A DNA stretch of 64,000 nucleotides from assembly GCF_050015995.1 (NCBI RefSeq), contig NZ_JBNHEP010000170.1:1-64000 (forward strand). The letters are read 5' to 3'. A model generated the notes under the pieces. That model ran no database searches. It was not told the DNA's origin and worked only from the letters and a program-made list of their open reading frames with translations. A program made the position numbers and the translations under genes. The stretch is from Trichodesmium sp050015995 (GTDB lineage Bacteria > Cyanobacteriota > Cyanobacteriia > Cyanobacteriales > Microcoleaceae). Shown piece by piece: positions 37,261 to 47,483 of the stretch (the stretch's first letter is position 1; every line of letters begins with the position of its first letter).

Positions 37261-37746
37261 AGTAGTGGCGCGTCAAGCTTGAAAATGTGGGCAAAAAAAC
37301 CTAACCCAACCCCACAACTATCCCCCCTTACCCCCCTTTCAAAGGGGAGGGCTGTTTCAAAAAGTAATAAGCAGAGATTTTCGGATTCTACAGCCGTTTA
37401 GCCCTAGAAAAATCCCCAAATAATGCGATTATTTACTGATATTTGCAGGAATCAGTTAATTACTCAGGGAGTAATTATTCTGATGAGAGTAGCTCAAACG
37501 ACTGAAAATTGATTAATGAACTAAAATAATTGCGGGACAAATTTGATGATTTTTCCACAAATAGTTGGGAAATCTCCCCCCTAAACCCATCTCCCTATCT
37601 TCCCATCTCTCTTACAAGAGAATGAAACAGCTCTGCTTTTCAAAGGGGGCAAACTCTCCCCTATCAAGAGGAGGAGAAGGCTTGGGGGAGAGGTCTTCGC
37701 TCGTTGCTCGTTCAAATACCCACAATTTTAATCTAGACACGCTACT
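37261..37746. mobile_element. Dispersed non-coding element, copy 2
   Basis: Same ends as 19351-19876: AGTAGTGGCGCGTCAAGCTT on the left and ACAATTTTAATCTAGACACG then CTACTA on the right. Conserved interior C-rich blocks (CCCCCCTTACCCC), and AGAGGTCTTC before the right end. No gene; a short plus frame at 37565-37801 is boilerplate. Confidence 0.75.
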
Positions 37747-37861
37747 ACAAATTTTATTATTGAGTAGTGTAACTTACTCAGAGATTACTTCTGACAACTG
37801 ATAACTGATACCTGATATCTGTTATAAGTAAATAAAGTTGTCTAGGATATAGAAACAATCT

Positions 37862-38929
37862 ATGGCCTCAGATTTTGATAAATCCACAATTGAATTTATT
37901 GAGGCGGAAGTGAGCAAATTACTCAAGAATTTGCCTAACTTGAAACAGCAAAAATGGATCGGGCGATCGCTCTCCACTATAGTTCGTATGGCAGGAGAAG
38001 AACTTGAGCGTCTAGACTGGAAGATATTAGCTGCCTCTTTACAAGATATGGAAAAGGGATTTAAAACATTTTATCCCTATCGCCATATTCGTAAAATTAC
38101 CATATTTGGTTCTGCACGAATATCCCCAGATACTCCAGAATATAAAATGGCAGTACAGTTCGCTAATAACATTACTAAACAAGGTTTTATGGTAATGACG
38201 GGTGCTGGTCCGGGGATAATGCAAGCTGGTAATGAAGGTGCAGGAAACGACAAATCTTTCGGTCTAAATATTCAGTTACCTTTTGAGCAAGAGTCTAATC
38301 CATTCATAGAAGGTGACAATAAATTAATTAACTTTAAATACTTTTTTACTCGTAAATTATTTTTCCTCAAAGAAAGTGATGCTTTGGTTTTATTTCCTGG
38401 TGGTTTTGGTACCCTAGATGAGGCATTTGAAAGTTTAACATTAACACAAACAGGTAAATATGGTCCTGCTCCTCTGGTATTAATAGATTATCCTGGTGGA
38501 AATTATTGGCATGACTGGAATGATTTTATTCATAAACAATTGCTGCGACGAGGTTTAATTAGTCCAGAAGATACTAATTTTTATACTATTACTGATAACT
38601 TAGAATCAGCTTATCAAGCGATCGCCAGTTTTTATCAAGTATATCATTCTAGTCGTTATGTAGGAGAGAAGTTTGTGATTCGTCTCAACTCAGAAATTTC
38701 ACAAAATAATGTAGACTTTTTGAATCAAGAATTTAGGGATATTTTGACTGTAGGAAAGATTGAAAAAAGTCAAGTGTTACCAGAAGAGTCAGAAGATGAA
38801 ACTTCCCACTTACCACGTTTAATTATGAACTTTAACCAAAAAGATACAGGTAGACTATATCAAATGATTGCTCAGATAAATCAAATGGGAGAAAATACAA
38901 CAGAATTAACTCATCCAGAGCATAAGTAA
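37862..38929 (+). CDS. LOG-family protein (lysine-decarboxylase-like Rossmann fold)
   Basis: 355 residues, TIGR00730/LOG-like. The core lies at residues ~70-270: TIFGSARISPDTPEY, VMTGAGPGIMQAGNEGA, and the diagnostic FPGGFGTLDEAFESLTLTQT. LOG proteins split cytokinin or other nucleoside 5'-monophosphates into base and ribose phosphate; the catalytic Arg/Glu set (PGGxGTxxE) is present. The protein is longer than plant LOG (~210 residues). The N-terminal ~65 residues and C-terminal ~80 residues are extensions common in cyanobacterial homologues. It has no operon partner. A MITE begins 4 bases after its stop. Confidence 0.82.
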   Translation: MASDFDKSTIEFIEAEVSKLLKNLPNLKQQKWIGRSLSTIVRMAGEELERLDWKILAASLQDMEKGFKTFYPYRHIRKITIFGSARISPDTPEYKMAVQFANNITKQGFMVMTGAGPGIMQAGNEGAGNDKSFGLNIQLPFEQESNPFIEGDNKLINFKYFFTRKLFFLKESDALVLFPGGFGTLDEAFESLTLTQTGKYGPAPLVLIDYPGGNYWHDWNDFIHKQLLRRGLISPEDTNFYTITDNLESAYQAIASFYQVYHSSRYVGEKFVIRLNSEISQNNVDFLNQEFRDILTVGKIEKSQVLPEESEDETSHLPRLIMNFNQKDTGRLYQMIAQINQMGENTTELTHPEHK

Positions 38930-38932
38930 TTA

Positions 38933-39127
38933 ATATCATGTCCGGTAGCATCGGTATTGTAAAAGGGTAATAATTCAGAATTCAGAATTCTGAATTCTGA
39001 ATTCTGAAATTTGCTTTGGAAGGCTTTAGTTATCTAGGAATTAAGGGTATTAACCCCGAAAAAACTTAAATTTTCTGTAGATATTCATCCTTTGGTTTAT
39101 ACGCTCCGATACCAGCGGACATGATAT
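38933..39127. mobile_element. 195-bp MITE, ATATNATGTCCGG family
   Basis: ATATCATGTCCG at 38933-38944 and its exact reverse complement at 39116-39127. A 32-base perfect palindrome made of GAATTC-containing units lies inside at 38972-39003. Related elements are at 50065-50191 and 62969-63294. No gene. Confidence 0.8.
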
Positions 39128-39370
39128 AAGTCATAATTTACACAAAGCATCTATAAATTCGGTTTTTTGTAGGGGCAATTTATGAATTGCCTGATTAATC
39201 AAAAACCAGCAGATTTAATATTAATTTTGGCAGAAGTCTATTCTTTATTTACGACGTTGGTGATGGGTCGCTATGATTTTCTGGTATTGTAGAAACAGGG
39301 TTTGTTTTAGGTTTCTTAGCATACTGATATCTGTCTCCAAAAAACCCAGTTTCTCATAACACTTTCGCGA
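39128..39370. other. Intergenic, no gene
   Basis: AT-rich, including TTGTAGGGGCAATTTATGAA boilerplate. No recognised signal. Confidence 0.5.
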
Positions 39371-40870
39371 TTATTTCATAGCTCTATTCACCAACTCCTG
39401 ATTTTCAAACAAATAAACATCATCCTGTTGGTAACTAAGCTGAAATTCTGAATTAACCTTGAGTTTATCGACTAATTTACGCGAATATTCCTGACTACTT
39501 TTCCAACCGGGATGACGTACATTTACTAATACATAATCATACTCAGCTAAAGCTTCATCTCTAGGTAAATTATCTTCTTCAACAATTAACTTAATAAACT
39601 GACGGTGACTTAAATGAGGAGTAATTTCCGAAGTAGTTAAAACACCACCTTTTGTCTGAACTAAACTAACTGCCGTTCGTGCTGCTTGCCAAGTATCTAA
39701 ATAATCTAAATAAATCGACCAAAAATAACCATATTTAGCCAAAGCTAAAAATCCGATGCAAGACCAAATGATTATAAATTTTGGTAAGCGGTTACTAACA
39801 ATTGTAGATATATTTTTACCCTTATCTTCTTGGGGGCGACGTAAATTCCAGAGCCAATACCATAAACCACATTTACCATCAGCGATCGTATAAATTACAG
39901 CCATTAACAAAAAAGGCAATATTGGCAAAGAATATTGATGAATTAAATCTCGTTGAGCATCAATTTTAGAGAGAATATTCATAGCTAAAACTGGAGAAGC
40001 AGCTATTAAAGGAGTTAAATATTTAGGAGCAATCCACCAAATTATCGGCAGATTTAGCAAAAATAAATATTCTAAAGTTTTGAGAGAAATTAATCTGCCA
40101 AAAACCAGTTCGGGTCTTAACAAAAGATTCAATAAAATTTCTGGTATGGAGTTTCCTAAATATCGATAACGTCCGACTCCTCCTGGTGGTAGACCGTCCT
40201 TAAAATAAGGTATTAGTATCTGAGTAGCAATAATAAACCAAGCCACACCAGCAAATAAAGCTATTGCACCACATACTCGCTTTTTTTCATAGAAGTATAA
40301 CCAAAAACCCATGGCAGCGACAGGTAAAGATAAAGCATCTTTACAACCTAAAACCCAAAGAATAGCTAAACAAAACCAAACAGTTTTATCTAATTTTGCT
40401 GCTAAAATTGCTCCTAAGATTGCTGACAATGCCATTACCTCTGGATGAAAATCAAATAAGTTGAGATTAAACACCACTGGGTATAATAAATAAACCATTA
40501 CTATAGCAAAAGCTTGCTGTTTATTTAACCCTGCATGACGCGCTAAACTCCAAGTAGGTAAAGTTCCTATTGCTAAACAAATTGCTTGTATTAATAATAG
40601 CCAATAAACTGAAGGATAAATTTTATAAAGTAATGCCACGGGATACATTGCCCAAGCAGCATGATTACCTAAATGATGTATGTCTAAAAAAGAAGAAATG
40701 GGAGGTAAACCTTGACTTATTAAATAAGTAACTTGGTCATAAATTCCCATTTCAAAAGCACTAGATTGAAATAATAAGTGACGCACACTGCTACAGATAA
40801 ATAAAATTATGGCAGCAATGATGGTTATTTGAAATAGAAGCTCGGATTTTAATCGTTTGAGAATTACCAT
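39371..40870 (-). CDS. DUF2079 membrane protein, copy A
   Basis: 499 residues, polytopic (about ten hydrophobic segments), DUF2079 family. Conserved blocks: AFEMGIYDQVTYLISQG, HHLGNHAAWAMYP, LFDFHPEVMALSAIL, and a C-terminal soluble piece (YDYVLVNVRHPGW). DUF2079 proteins resemble glycosyltransferases of the GT-C type (membrane enzymes using lipid-linked sugars), but no activity is established. The neighbour 41337-42824 is a paralogue with the same organisation, so the pair arose by tandem duplication. Its 5' end is present in extra copies upstream (see 40861-41140). The chosen ATG aligns with FQI/TII start of the paralogue. Confidence 0.85.
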   Translation of the reverse strand: MVILKRLKSELLFQITIIAAIILFICSSVRHLLFQSSAFEMGIYDQVTYLISQGLPPISSFLDIHHLGNHAAWAMYPVALLYKIYPSVYWLLLIQAICLAIGTLPTWSLARHAGLNKQQAFAIVMVYLLYPVVFNLNLFDFHPEVMALSAILGAILAAKLDKTVWFCLAILWVLGCKDALSLPVAAMGFWLYFYEKKRVCGAIALFAGVAWFIIATQILIPYFKDGLPPGGVGRYRYLGNSIPEILLNLLLRPELVFGRLISLKTLEYLFLLNLPIIWWIAPKYLTPLIAASPVLAMNILSKIDAQRDLIHQYSLPILPFLLMAVIYTIADGKCGLWYWLWNLRRPQEDKGKNISTIVSNRLPKFIIIWSCIGFLALAKYGYFWSIYLDYLDTWQAARTAVSLVQTKGGVLTTSEITPHLSHRQFIKLIVEEDNLPRDEALAEYDYVLVNVRHPGWKSSQEYSRKLVDKLKVNSEFQLSYQQDDVYLFENQELVNRAMK

Positions 40871-41140
40871 ATTTAGCAGTAAGTAAAAGCTCGTAGTAGG
40901 GCTTTAGCCCTGTCTATACTTCGGGCTAAAGCCCTACTACAAACAAAGACTTTGATAGTTATTTGAAGTAAAAAATCAGATTTTAATCGTTTGAGAATTA
41001 CCATATTTAGCAGTAAGTAAAAGCTCGTAGTAGGGCTTTAGCCCTGTCTATACTTCGGGCTAAAGCCCTACTACAAACAAAGACTTTGATAGTTATTTGA
41101 AGTAAAAAATCAGATTTTAATCGTTTGAGAATTACCATTT
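40861..41140. repeat. 134-bp tandem repeats carrying copies of a gene start
   Basis: Units begin at 40861, 40995 and (partial) 41129 with GAATTACCAT, period exactly 134. Each holds the minus-strand start of the DUF2079 gene (ATGGTAATTCTCAAACG), so two additional start regions lie upstream of the real one. Each unit also contains the dispersed hairpin GTAGTAGGGCTTTAGCCC (40893-40940 and 41027-41074). The second part of the units is the remains of the coding start with changed bases. Confidence 0.92.
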
Positions 41141-41336
41141 TTAGCGGTTGGGGGGCTAGGTTTTACCCACAATTTTAATCTAGACACGCTAGTAGTATGA
41201 GAAAATCTTGAAAAATATAGATTATAGGGGTTAGTATAAACAAGACAGGCCAACTTAATTATGGAATAATTGGGGACTTAAACGTAAAAATAACACAGTT
41301 GTTTTTGTTCTTTTCTATTAGTTTTTTCCCTACTCC
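41141..41336. other. Intergenic with right end of a dispersed element
   Basis: CCCACAATTTTAATCTAGAC with ACGCTAGTAG at 41166-41191 matches the right end of the elements at 19351 and 37261; the left end is not seen. No gene. Confidence 0.6.
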
Positions 41337-42824
41337 CTACTCCCTTCTTCCAAATACCATTACATCATTTTGTTGATAATTTAACTCCCATTCTTGGTTA
41401 TTTTGGAGATTTTTAGACAGAATAATACTAGCCTCTTCAGTATCCGGCCAAGGATGACGTAAATTCAAAACTACATAATCAAATTCATCTAAATTATCTG
41501 GTTGTGTTTGATTTAATAATTTTACCATTGAACGATGAGTAAAATGGGGTGCTAATCGATTATCTGTGAGTACCCCTCCTTTAGTTTTGACGTAAGTAAT
41601 TGCATTATTTGTGGCTTGCCAAGTATCAAAACTACCCACATAAGAAAATAAACTTGCTACATTACCAAATAAGAGAAATATTAAAGTAGACCACAAAATA
41701 ATTATTCGGGGATATTGAAAATTTGGTATTGGTAATCTCAGATTAAATTTGGGAATTTCTAACTTGATTATCCAACTTGATTCTATCTGAATACTTTGAT
41801 TTTCTGTTTGATAAGCTGCTGCTAAACAGGAAATTACTGTTAATAATAAAAAACTAATTGCAGGTAACGAATACTGATAATTTAAACTTCTCTGAAATGA
41901 TACTTCAGACAGAACATTCAACATAATTGTTGGAATAGTTGGAATTAGAGGGATAAGATTGGGTAAGATAGCTTGATTTGTCTGAAGCAGTGGAAATATT
42001 CCCCAAATTACAGGTAAAAATAACACAAAAATATATTTGATAGTTTCCCAAGATAATATCTTCCCTAACACTGCTCCTGGTTGTAGCAAAATATTAATTA
42101 TTATTCCCACAACCGAATCTCCCAGATAACTATAACGACCAACTCCAGCTACTTCTTCACCACTGAAAAAAGGAATTATTCCCTGAGTGACAACTATAAA
42201 CCAAAAAATACCTAAAAAAAGAGCAATTAAACCACAAAACTTACGCTTTTCAAAACCTAGTAACCATAAACCTATAAAAGCTACAGTCAATGATAAAACC
42301 GCTTTACAACCTAACACCCAAATAATAGCCAGACAAAACCAGAAAATACGCTTTAGTCTAGCTGCTAAAATTGCCCCTAAAATAGCAGGCAAAGCCATTA
42401 CTTCCGGGTGAAAATCAAATAAATTGATATTAAAAATTACTGGGTATAAAAGATAGGAAATAGCGATCGCTACTGCTTGTCCTCGATCTAACCCCGCAAG
42501 TCTGGCCAAACACCAAGTAGGCCAACTTCCCAAGGCTAAACATACAGCTTGTAGTAAAAGTAGCCAATGGACATCAGGATAAATCATATAGAATAATCCT
42601 AGAGGATAGACAGCCCAAGCTGCATGATTTCCCAGATGGTGATACCCCAAAAAAGAAGAAATGGGAGATTCTCCTTGACTAATCAAATATACAACTTGGT
42701 CATAAATACCCAAGTCAAATCCTGTAGAGTAGAACAAGGCATGGCGTAAACTACTACAGATAAATAAAACTAATGCTGCTATAATAACTAGCCTACTCAC
42801 AACAGGCGGTGGCAAAAGCGTCAT
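41337..42824 (-). CDS. DUF2079 membrane protein, copy B
   Basis: 495 residues, the paralogue of 39371-40870 with the same blocks: TGFDLGIYDQVVYLISQGES, HHLGNHAAWAVYP, LFDFHPEVMALPAIL, and a soluble C-terminal end (YVVLNLRHPW). Both lack a recognised cytoplasmic catalytic domain, as in GT-C type glycosyltransferases. Membrane topology is again about ten segments. Copies differ substantially (roughly half the residues), so the duplication is old. No sugar biosynthesis genes are adjacent. Confidence 0.85.
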   Translation of the reverse strand: MTLLPPPVVSRLVIIAALVLFICSSLRHALFYSTGFDLGIYDQVVYLISQGESPISSFLGYHHLGNHAAWAVYPLGLFYMIYPDVHWLLLLQAVCLALGSWPTWCLARLAGLDRGQAVAIAISYLLYPVIFNINLFDFHPEVMALPAILGAILAARLKRIFWFCLAIIWVLGCKAVLSLTVAFIGLWLLGFEKRKFCGLIALFLGIFWFIVVTQGIIPFFSGEEVAGVGRYSYLGDSVVGIIINILLQPGAVLGKILSWETIKYIFVLFLPVIWGIFPLLQTNQAILPNLIPLIPTIPTIMLNVLSEVSFQRSLNYQYSLPAISFLLLTVISCLAAAYQTENQSIQIESSWIIKLEIPKFNLRLPIPNFQYPRIIILWSTLIFLLFGNVASLFSYVGSFDTWQATNNAITYVKTKGGVLTDNRLAPHFTHRSMVKLLNQTQPDNLDEFDYVVLNLRHPWPDTEEASIILSKNLQNNQEWELNYQQNDVMVFGRRE

Positions 42825-43392
42825 ATTTTAAAATCCCACATTCCGCACGTCAATTTGTAACAGAAAAAGTAGCACAAAGCACAAAAACTGGCGATTCTCT
42901 AAGTATTTATACCACTTCATTAATGGATAATGGATAATTACCTCTCCCTTTTAGGGAGAGGATTGACTAATAAGGAAAAAATTTATTCTCAAGGGGAGAT
43001 TTTGATATGTCGTTTCGGCTAAGAGCCGACATGAAAAGCGGAGCGGCTGTAAGAGCGGGAAACCTCGCCATCCCATCCTGACGGAATGCTCCGCAAACGA
43101 CCGCTTTTTTCCCTTATCCTAAGGGGAGGCTTTTAACCTAAACTGTTTAATTATTTAATTATTTAATTATTAATTATCCGGTAAATTATCTTTAATTAGC
43201 CTTTGCTAAGAGTCAAATCATCAGCAAAATATTCAGCAAAATATTAAGTATAAATAATTAATTTATTTCGAGAATTAGCGACTACTACTCGCTCCTGACT
43301 GTACATCGGCAATTCTACAGCTTTCCTACCTGACTAGTGATCTTTATATACTAGGTTTTGAAGTACGGAATGTAGGTTAAACCTTATTTTTT
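42825..43392. other. Intergenic with repeat elements
   Basis: Contains ATTAATGGATAATGGATAAT (42919) with TACCTCTCCC, the same context as the heptamer array at 863. It also holds the TTTCGGCTAAGAGCCG hairpin at 43013 with a following GC-richer insert (GGAGCGGCTGTAAGAGCGGG). Three ATTTAATT-type tandem units lie near 43150. No gene. Confidence 0.6.
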
Positions 43393-43493
43393 TGCGTTGC
43401 TGAGTGGTAATGATTTTTAGATTAAGTATCAACGCTAAACATAAGTTTTTCAATTTTACCTTCAGCTACTTACCATTACATTTCAGCAACGCC
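43393..43493. mobile_element. 101-bp MITE, GCGTTGCTGA family, copy 1
   Basis: GCGTTGCTGA and TCAGCAACGC ends, with TGGTAATG/CATTACA next to them, and an eight-base TATTTTTT duplicated on both sides (43385-43392, 43494-43501). Copy 2 is at 49058-49183. No gene. Confidence 0.8.
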
Positions 43494-43705
43494 TATTTTT
43501 TTGCACTTTTTCAACAAGTATTCCCATAATTTTTTCACTCATTTTCTGAATAGCTTATATCAATTTGAAAAAAGAATGTTACAAATAGTTTGAAACTTTA
43601 GATGTGAAATAATTTCCTAAAATTACTGTAGTGTCAAAGTTTTGAATCTATAAAATCTTACTTTTAACTTTTAACTTTTGAATGGGTGACTTCCGTGAAA
43701 CGGTA

Positions 43706-44566
43706 TTAGTTAGGATTTTTCACGAAGCTACAATACTCAGAAAGTGTTGACACACAACTTTCAAACTGTTTAATCCCTTCTGCAATTGATTTCGGAGCTA
43801 TTTTTTGTGCTAATTTTCTAGGATTTCTGACAATACGACCTGCTTTGATGTTCTCTTTAGAATCACCTATTCCAGCCATTCCTGTTTTATTCGTTACTTT
43901 GTATTCTTCCGAAAATTCTGATTTTGTTCCAAGAACTTTTTTTAAAGCATCAAAAACTAAATCCGTTTGATTCACCAGTTGATCGTAGGTAATTAGCAAA
44001 CTCCGTTCTTTGTTATTAATTAACTTTGCATATCTTTCTAAAGTTGATAAGCGTTCTAAATAGTAATTCAATGCTTTTTCTTCACTCCAGTGTGGCTTGA
44101 GATCGAGAATACTAGCTATTGTTCTCTCTGGATCTCTGATGAGAAATATACTATATAATTCTTCCGAAGTTAACAATTTTTCATCTAAAAAAATCTTATT
44201 GTGTAAAGCTTTATCGAGAATATATTTATGATTCATTCTCAATTTTTTTAAGTCTTGCAACCTGCGAATATTTTGGGTTTTATGATACACTTTAAATACT
44301 AATTTATTCAAATCAAATTCAGAGGCATATTGAATGTGAGTTTCGCCATATCCTAAAATTTCTCTATGAGAACTTAATATATTAGCTAATAATGAAGAAC
44401 CAGAACGCATATGGCTGAGAATAAAAAGGAACTTGTATGGTTCCGTTCTGAACATTGCTCGGTATGGGTCTTCAACTTGATTAATTCTCATGTCATAATA
44501 CTTATGAATCATGTCATTTTTAATAAGTCGGATAGATTGACGTATTTCCTTAATTAAATTATTCAT
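43706..44566 (-). CDS. Sulfotransferase family protein
   Basis: 286 residues with the sulfotransferase fold. The N-terminal 5'-phosphosulfate (PAPS) loop is at ~48-58: LSHMRSGSSLLANIL, and the 3'-phosphate site is near IFLIRDPERTIASIL. Such enzymes move a sulfo group from PAPS onto a sugar, protein or lipid; in cyanobacteria they often decorate exopolysaccharides or peptides. The catalytic base is not obvious. No glycan gene cluster is next to it; the DUF2079 pair (possible GT-C enzymes) lies 900 bp downstream on the same strand. Start ATG is followed by NNLIKEIRQS; Met at 18 is an alternative. Confidence 0.75.
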   Translation of the reverse strand: MNNLIKEIRQSIRLIKNDMIHKYYDMRINQVEDPYRAMFRTEPYKFLFILSHMRSGSSLLANILSSHREILGYGETHIQYASEFDLNKLVFKVYHKTQNIRRLQDLKKLRMNHKYILDKALHNKIFLDEKLLTSEELYSIFLIRDPERTIASILDLKPHWSEEKALNYYLERLSTLERYAKLINNKERSLLITYDQLVNQTDLVFDALKKVLGTKSEFSEEYKVTNKTGMAGIGDSKENIKAGRIVRNPRKLAQKIAPKSIAEGIKQFESCVSTLSEYCSFVKNPN

Positions 44567-44679
44567 ATTTCACAGAAATAAATTTTTGTTATATATATAA
44601 TAGCTTATTGAGAAAATTCTGGGCAGGTTTACTAAGTTTTTAACTATCAGTTTTGATGGTTATGCTATATCTAGTCTAT
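44567..44679. other. Intergenic, no gene
   Basis: AT-rich leader of the sulfotransferase gene; no signals recognised. Confidence 0.4.
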
Positions 44680-44775
44680 TAGACATCCGGTGATAATAAA
44701 AAATCAAATCAATTATCGCACATAAATAATCAATTATTTCCCCCTACTCCCTACTCCCTCTTTTCCGGAGAGGTC
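44680..44775. mobile_element. MITE of the AGACATCTCC family, diverged copy
   Basis: Begins TAGACATCCGGTGATAATAA and ends TTTTCCGGAGAGGTC. The core AATCAAATCAATTATC and the CCCTACTCCCTACTCCCTC run are conserved with the copy at 52680. Confidence 0.65.
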
Positions 44776-45376
44776 GATTTTCTTTATACTATTATCTTAC
44801 ATATGGGGAATATTAAAGGTGGAAAAAAAATATCATAAATGACATTATTTTTCCAAGTTAAATTTTAATAATTGTCAAAAAACAAGACTTAAGTATGATT
44901 GGGTGGTGGTGCATAGTAATGGTAAAGGAAGCACTGGGAGTGTGGGGTGATGGGGTGATGGGGTGATGGGGAGTGTGGGAGAAATTAAAAAATATATATC
45001 CTCACCATTACCATGCAGGACTACCTATGATTGGTTTGAAAAAAAACATAATATTCCTGTACATTCTTCGCTCATAAATATTTTTTTAGACTAATAGAAC
45101 AAGATAAACTTATAACTGAACGATATTTTTAAATATCAAATTTAATTCACTCACTAGAAACTTATGTTGTTTAATCCATGAGAGGATAAATATCCATACA
45201 ACAGTATATGTAATTTTTGATGAATCTGCAATAATTTGTAATCATAATTCTAATTTATCTTTCAATTGTATTAAAAATCTGAATCACTAAAATCTATTAC
45301 CCCAGTAAGCTTGTTCTTAACCCAAAATGACCAATGAATCGTATAGTGGAATTGTGGATAACTTCCTAAAAAAAAT
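44776..45376. other. Intergenic upstream of dxr
   Basis: Includes a three-unit GGGGTGAT tandem repeat at 44944-44967 and a region of diverse AT-rich leader. No gene; no strong promoter recognised. Confidence 0.5.
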
Positions 45377-47029
45377 ATGAAAGCAATTACAATCTTGGGA
45401 TCTACAGGGTCTATTGGTACTCAAACCTTAGACATTGTGACTCACAACCCAGACAAATTTCGAGTTATTGGGTTAGCTGCTGGAAGCAACGTCAAAATAT
45501 TGGCCCAACAGGTAAGACAGTTTCGCCCTCAAATTGTTGCTATTAATGATGAGTCCAAATTTCTGAAACTACAAGAGGCCATTGCTGACCTCCAACCTCA
45601 ACCTCAATTGTTTGCTGGCCAAGATGGTGTGATAGAAGTAGCTAGATATGGTAAATCAGAAGCAGTAGTGACAGGTATTGTCGGTTGTGCTGGTTTATTA
45701 CCTACTATTGCTGCGATTAAAGCAGGCAAAGATATTGCTTTAGCAAATAAAGAAACACTTATCGCAGCAGGTCCAGTTGTTAATCCTTTAATTGAAAAAT
45801 ATGGAGTAAAATTATTACCAGCAGACTCAGAGCATTCAGCAATTTTTCAATGTCTTCAAGGTATACCTAAAGATGGTTTACGCAGAATTATTTTAACTGC
45901 TTCTGGTGGAGCTTTTAGAGACTGGCCAATTGAGAGATTATCAAATGTAAAAGTGGCAGATGCTATTAAACATCCTAACTGGTCAATGGGTAGAAAAATC
46001 ACAGTTGATTCTGCCACAATGATGAACAAAGGTTTGGAAGTTATTGAAGCTCATTATTTGTTTGGATTGGATTATGACAATATTGATATAGTCATTCATC
46101 CTCAGAGTATAATTCACTCTTTAATAGAGTTACAAGATACTTCTGTTTTAGCTCAATTGGGTTGGCCGGATATGCGTTTACCTTTGCTTTACGCTTTATC
46201 TTGGCCGGAAAGGATTTATACTGATTGGGAACAGTTAGATTTAGTTAAAGCTGGAACTCTGACTTTCAAGGAACCTGATAATTTGAAATATCCTTGCATT
46301 CAGTTAGCTTATGCTACAGGTCGTATGGGTGGTTCTATGCCTGCAGTTTTGAATGCAGCAAATGAACAGGCTGTAGCATTGTTTTTAGAAGAAAAAATTC
46401 CTTTTTTGGATATTCCTAAATTGATTGAATATGTATGTGAAAAACATAAGTCAAGTTATCAAGAAAATCCTAGCCTCGATGATATTTTGTCTGCAGATAA
46501 ATGGGCTAGAAAAGAGGCTTTAGCAGGAAGTAGCATAGTAAGTAATTCTCTAACAAATGTCAACTTGGTTAATGCTAATAAAACTCAAGTAGATACAAAA
46601 AAAAATTATTTAGAAACAGAAGTATCGACAACAACAGAAAATGAGCAGCCAGAATTTAAGGATTTTTATGAACGGGGATTAGCTAAATATGAACAACAAA
46701 ATTATCAATCAGCCTTAGCAGAATTCGATCTGGCAATAGAGAGAGACCCTAGTCATGCAGATGCTTATATTTATAGAGGTGATGTTAAAGACAAATTAGA
46801 AGACTATCAAGGAGCAATTGCTGATTATAATGAGGCGATTAAAATAAATTCTACCTATCCAAAAGCTTATTATAGACGGGGAAATGTACTGCGAAAAGTG
46901 GGGGATAATTGGGGAGCGATCGCCGATTATAATCAAGCAATTAGACTAAATCCAAATTATACATCTGCCAAGCATCGGAGTCATATTCATGTTGATGTAG
47001 AAGGTACAGAAAAATTACTACAGGAGTAG
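45377..47029 (+). CDS. dxr: 1-deoxy-D-xylulose 5-phosphate reductoisomerase fused to TPRs
   Basis: Residues 1-~390 are DXR, which rearranges and reduces DXP to methylerythritol 4-phosphate with NADPH, the committed step of the MEP isoprenoid pathway. GSTGSIG (8-14) binds NADPH; LPADSEHSAIFQCL and SMGRKITVDSATMMNKGLEV carry the metal and substrate residues; the end LDDILSADKWAR is the usual C-terminus. After a Ser/Thr/Asn linker there are three TPR units from ~residue 430 to 545 (FYERGLAKYEQQNYQSAL, AYIYRGDVKDKLEDYQGAI, AYYRRGNVLRKVGDNWGAI). DXR is normally ~390-400 residues, so the TPR tail is an unusual fusion, likely for partner binding. Codon style does not change at the join. A frameshift artefact is excluded since the frame is open and continuous. 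Confidence 0.92.
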   Translation: MKAITILGSTGSIGTQTLDIVTHNPDKFRVIGLAAGSNVKILAQQVRQFRPQIVAINDESKFLKLQEAIADLQPQPQLFAGQDGVIEVARYGKSEAVVTGIVGCAGLLPTIAAIKAGKDIALANKETLIAAGPVVNPLIEKYGVKLLPADSEHSAIFQCLQGIPKDGLRRIILTASGGAFRDWPIERLSNVKVADAIKHPNWSMGRKITVDSATMMNKGLEVIEAHYLFGLDYDNIDIVIHPQSIIHSLIELQDTSVLAQLGWPDMRLPLLYALSWPERIYTDWEQLDLVKAGTLTFKEPDNLKYPCIQLAYATGRMGGSMPAVLNAANEQAVALFLEEKIPFLDIPKLIEYVCEKHKSSYQENPSLDDILSADKWARKEALAGSSIVSNSLTNVNLVNANKTQVDTKKNYLETEVSTTTENEQPEFKDFYERGLAKYEQQNYQSALAEFDLAIERDPSHADAYIYRGDVKDKLEDYQGAIADYNEAIKINSTYPKAYYRRGNVLRKVGDNWGAIADYNQAIRLNPNYTSAKHRSHIHVDVEGTEKLLQE

Positions 47030-47483
47030 CTTTACCTAATTATTTTTCTGGCAAGAGAAAATCATGATTCACTCAATTATTATCAGCAATATTTGAAGTC
47101 AAAAATTAATCGACTAAAAAAAAATATTTAGGTAAAAAATTAGGCAAATATAATACTAAGGATAACTGAAACTTTTATCAACTATAATCGTAAAAAATTA
47201 AGTTGTGAAATTATTCAAAGATAGTTATAAACAATAAAAAAATAAACAAGCCAACTATTTCCTTTGAGAATCAAACAATGTTTTTATATATCTATGGAAA
47301 GCTTATTGCTTGTTACCAGAAAATAAGGTCTCAAGCCTCTCCTTGGCTGTGGCGCGAGCTGTTGCTCTACAAGGGGATAAAAAAAGAAAATTCAATGTTT
47401 CAAGCCTCCTTATTACAATGGATAAGGAGGTATTGATAACTGTTAACTGATAACTGAAGTGACTTTAGAATCTCACATAAATT
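47030..47483. other. Intergenic with a hairpin
   Basis: A stem CCTCCTTAT/ATAAGGAGG (47405-47413 with 47422-47430, loop 8) precedes the site-2 protease gene; it is not followed by a T-run, so a terminator is unlikely. The GATAACTGTTAACTGATAAC stretch just after it is boilerplate. No gene. Confidence 0.5.

Noticed and set aside
47405..47430. Rho-independent terminator after dxr
   Set aside because: The stem is good but no T-run follows, and it lies nearer to the next gene's start.
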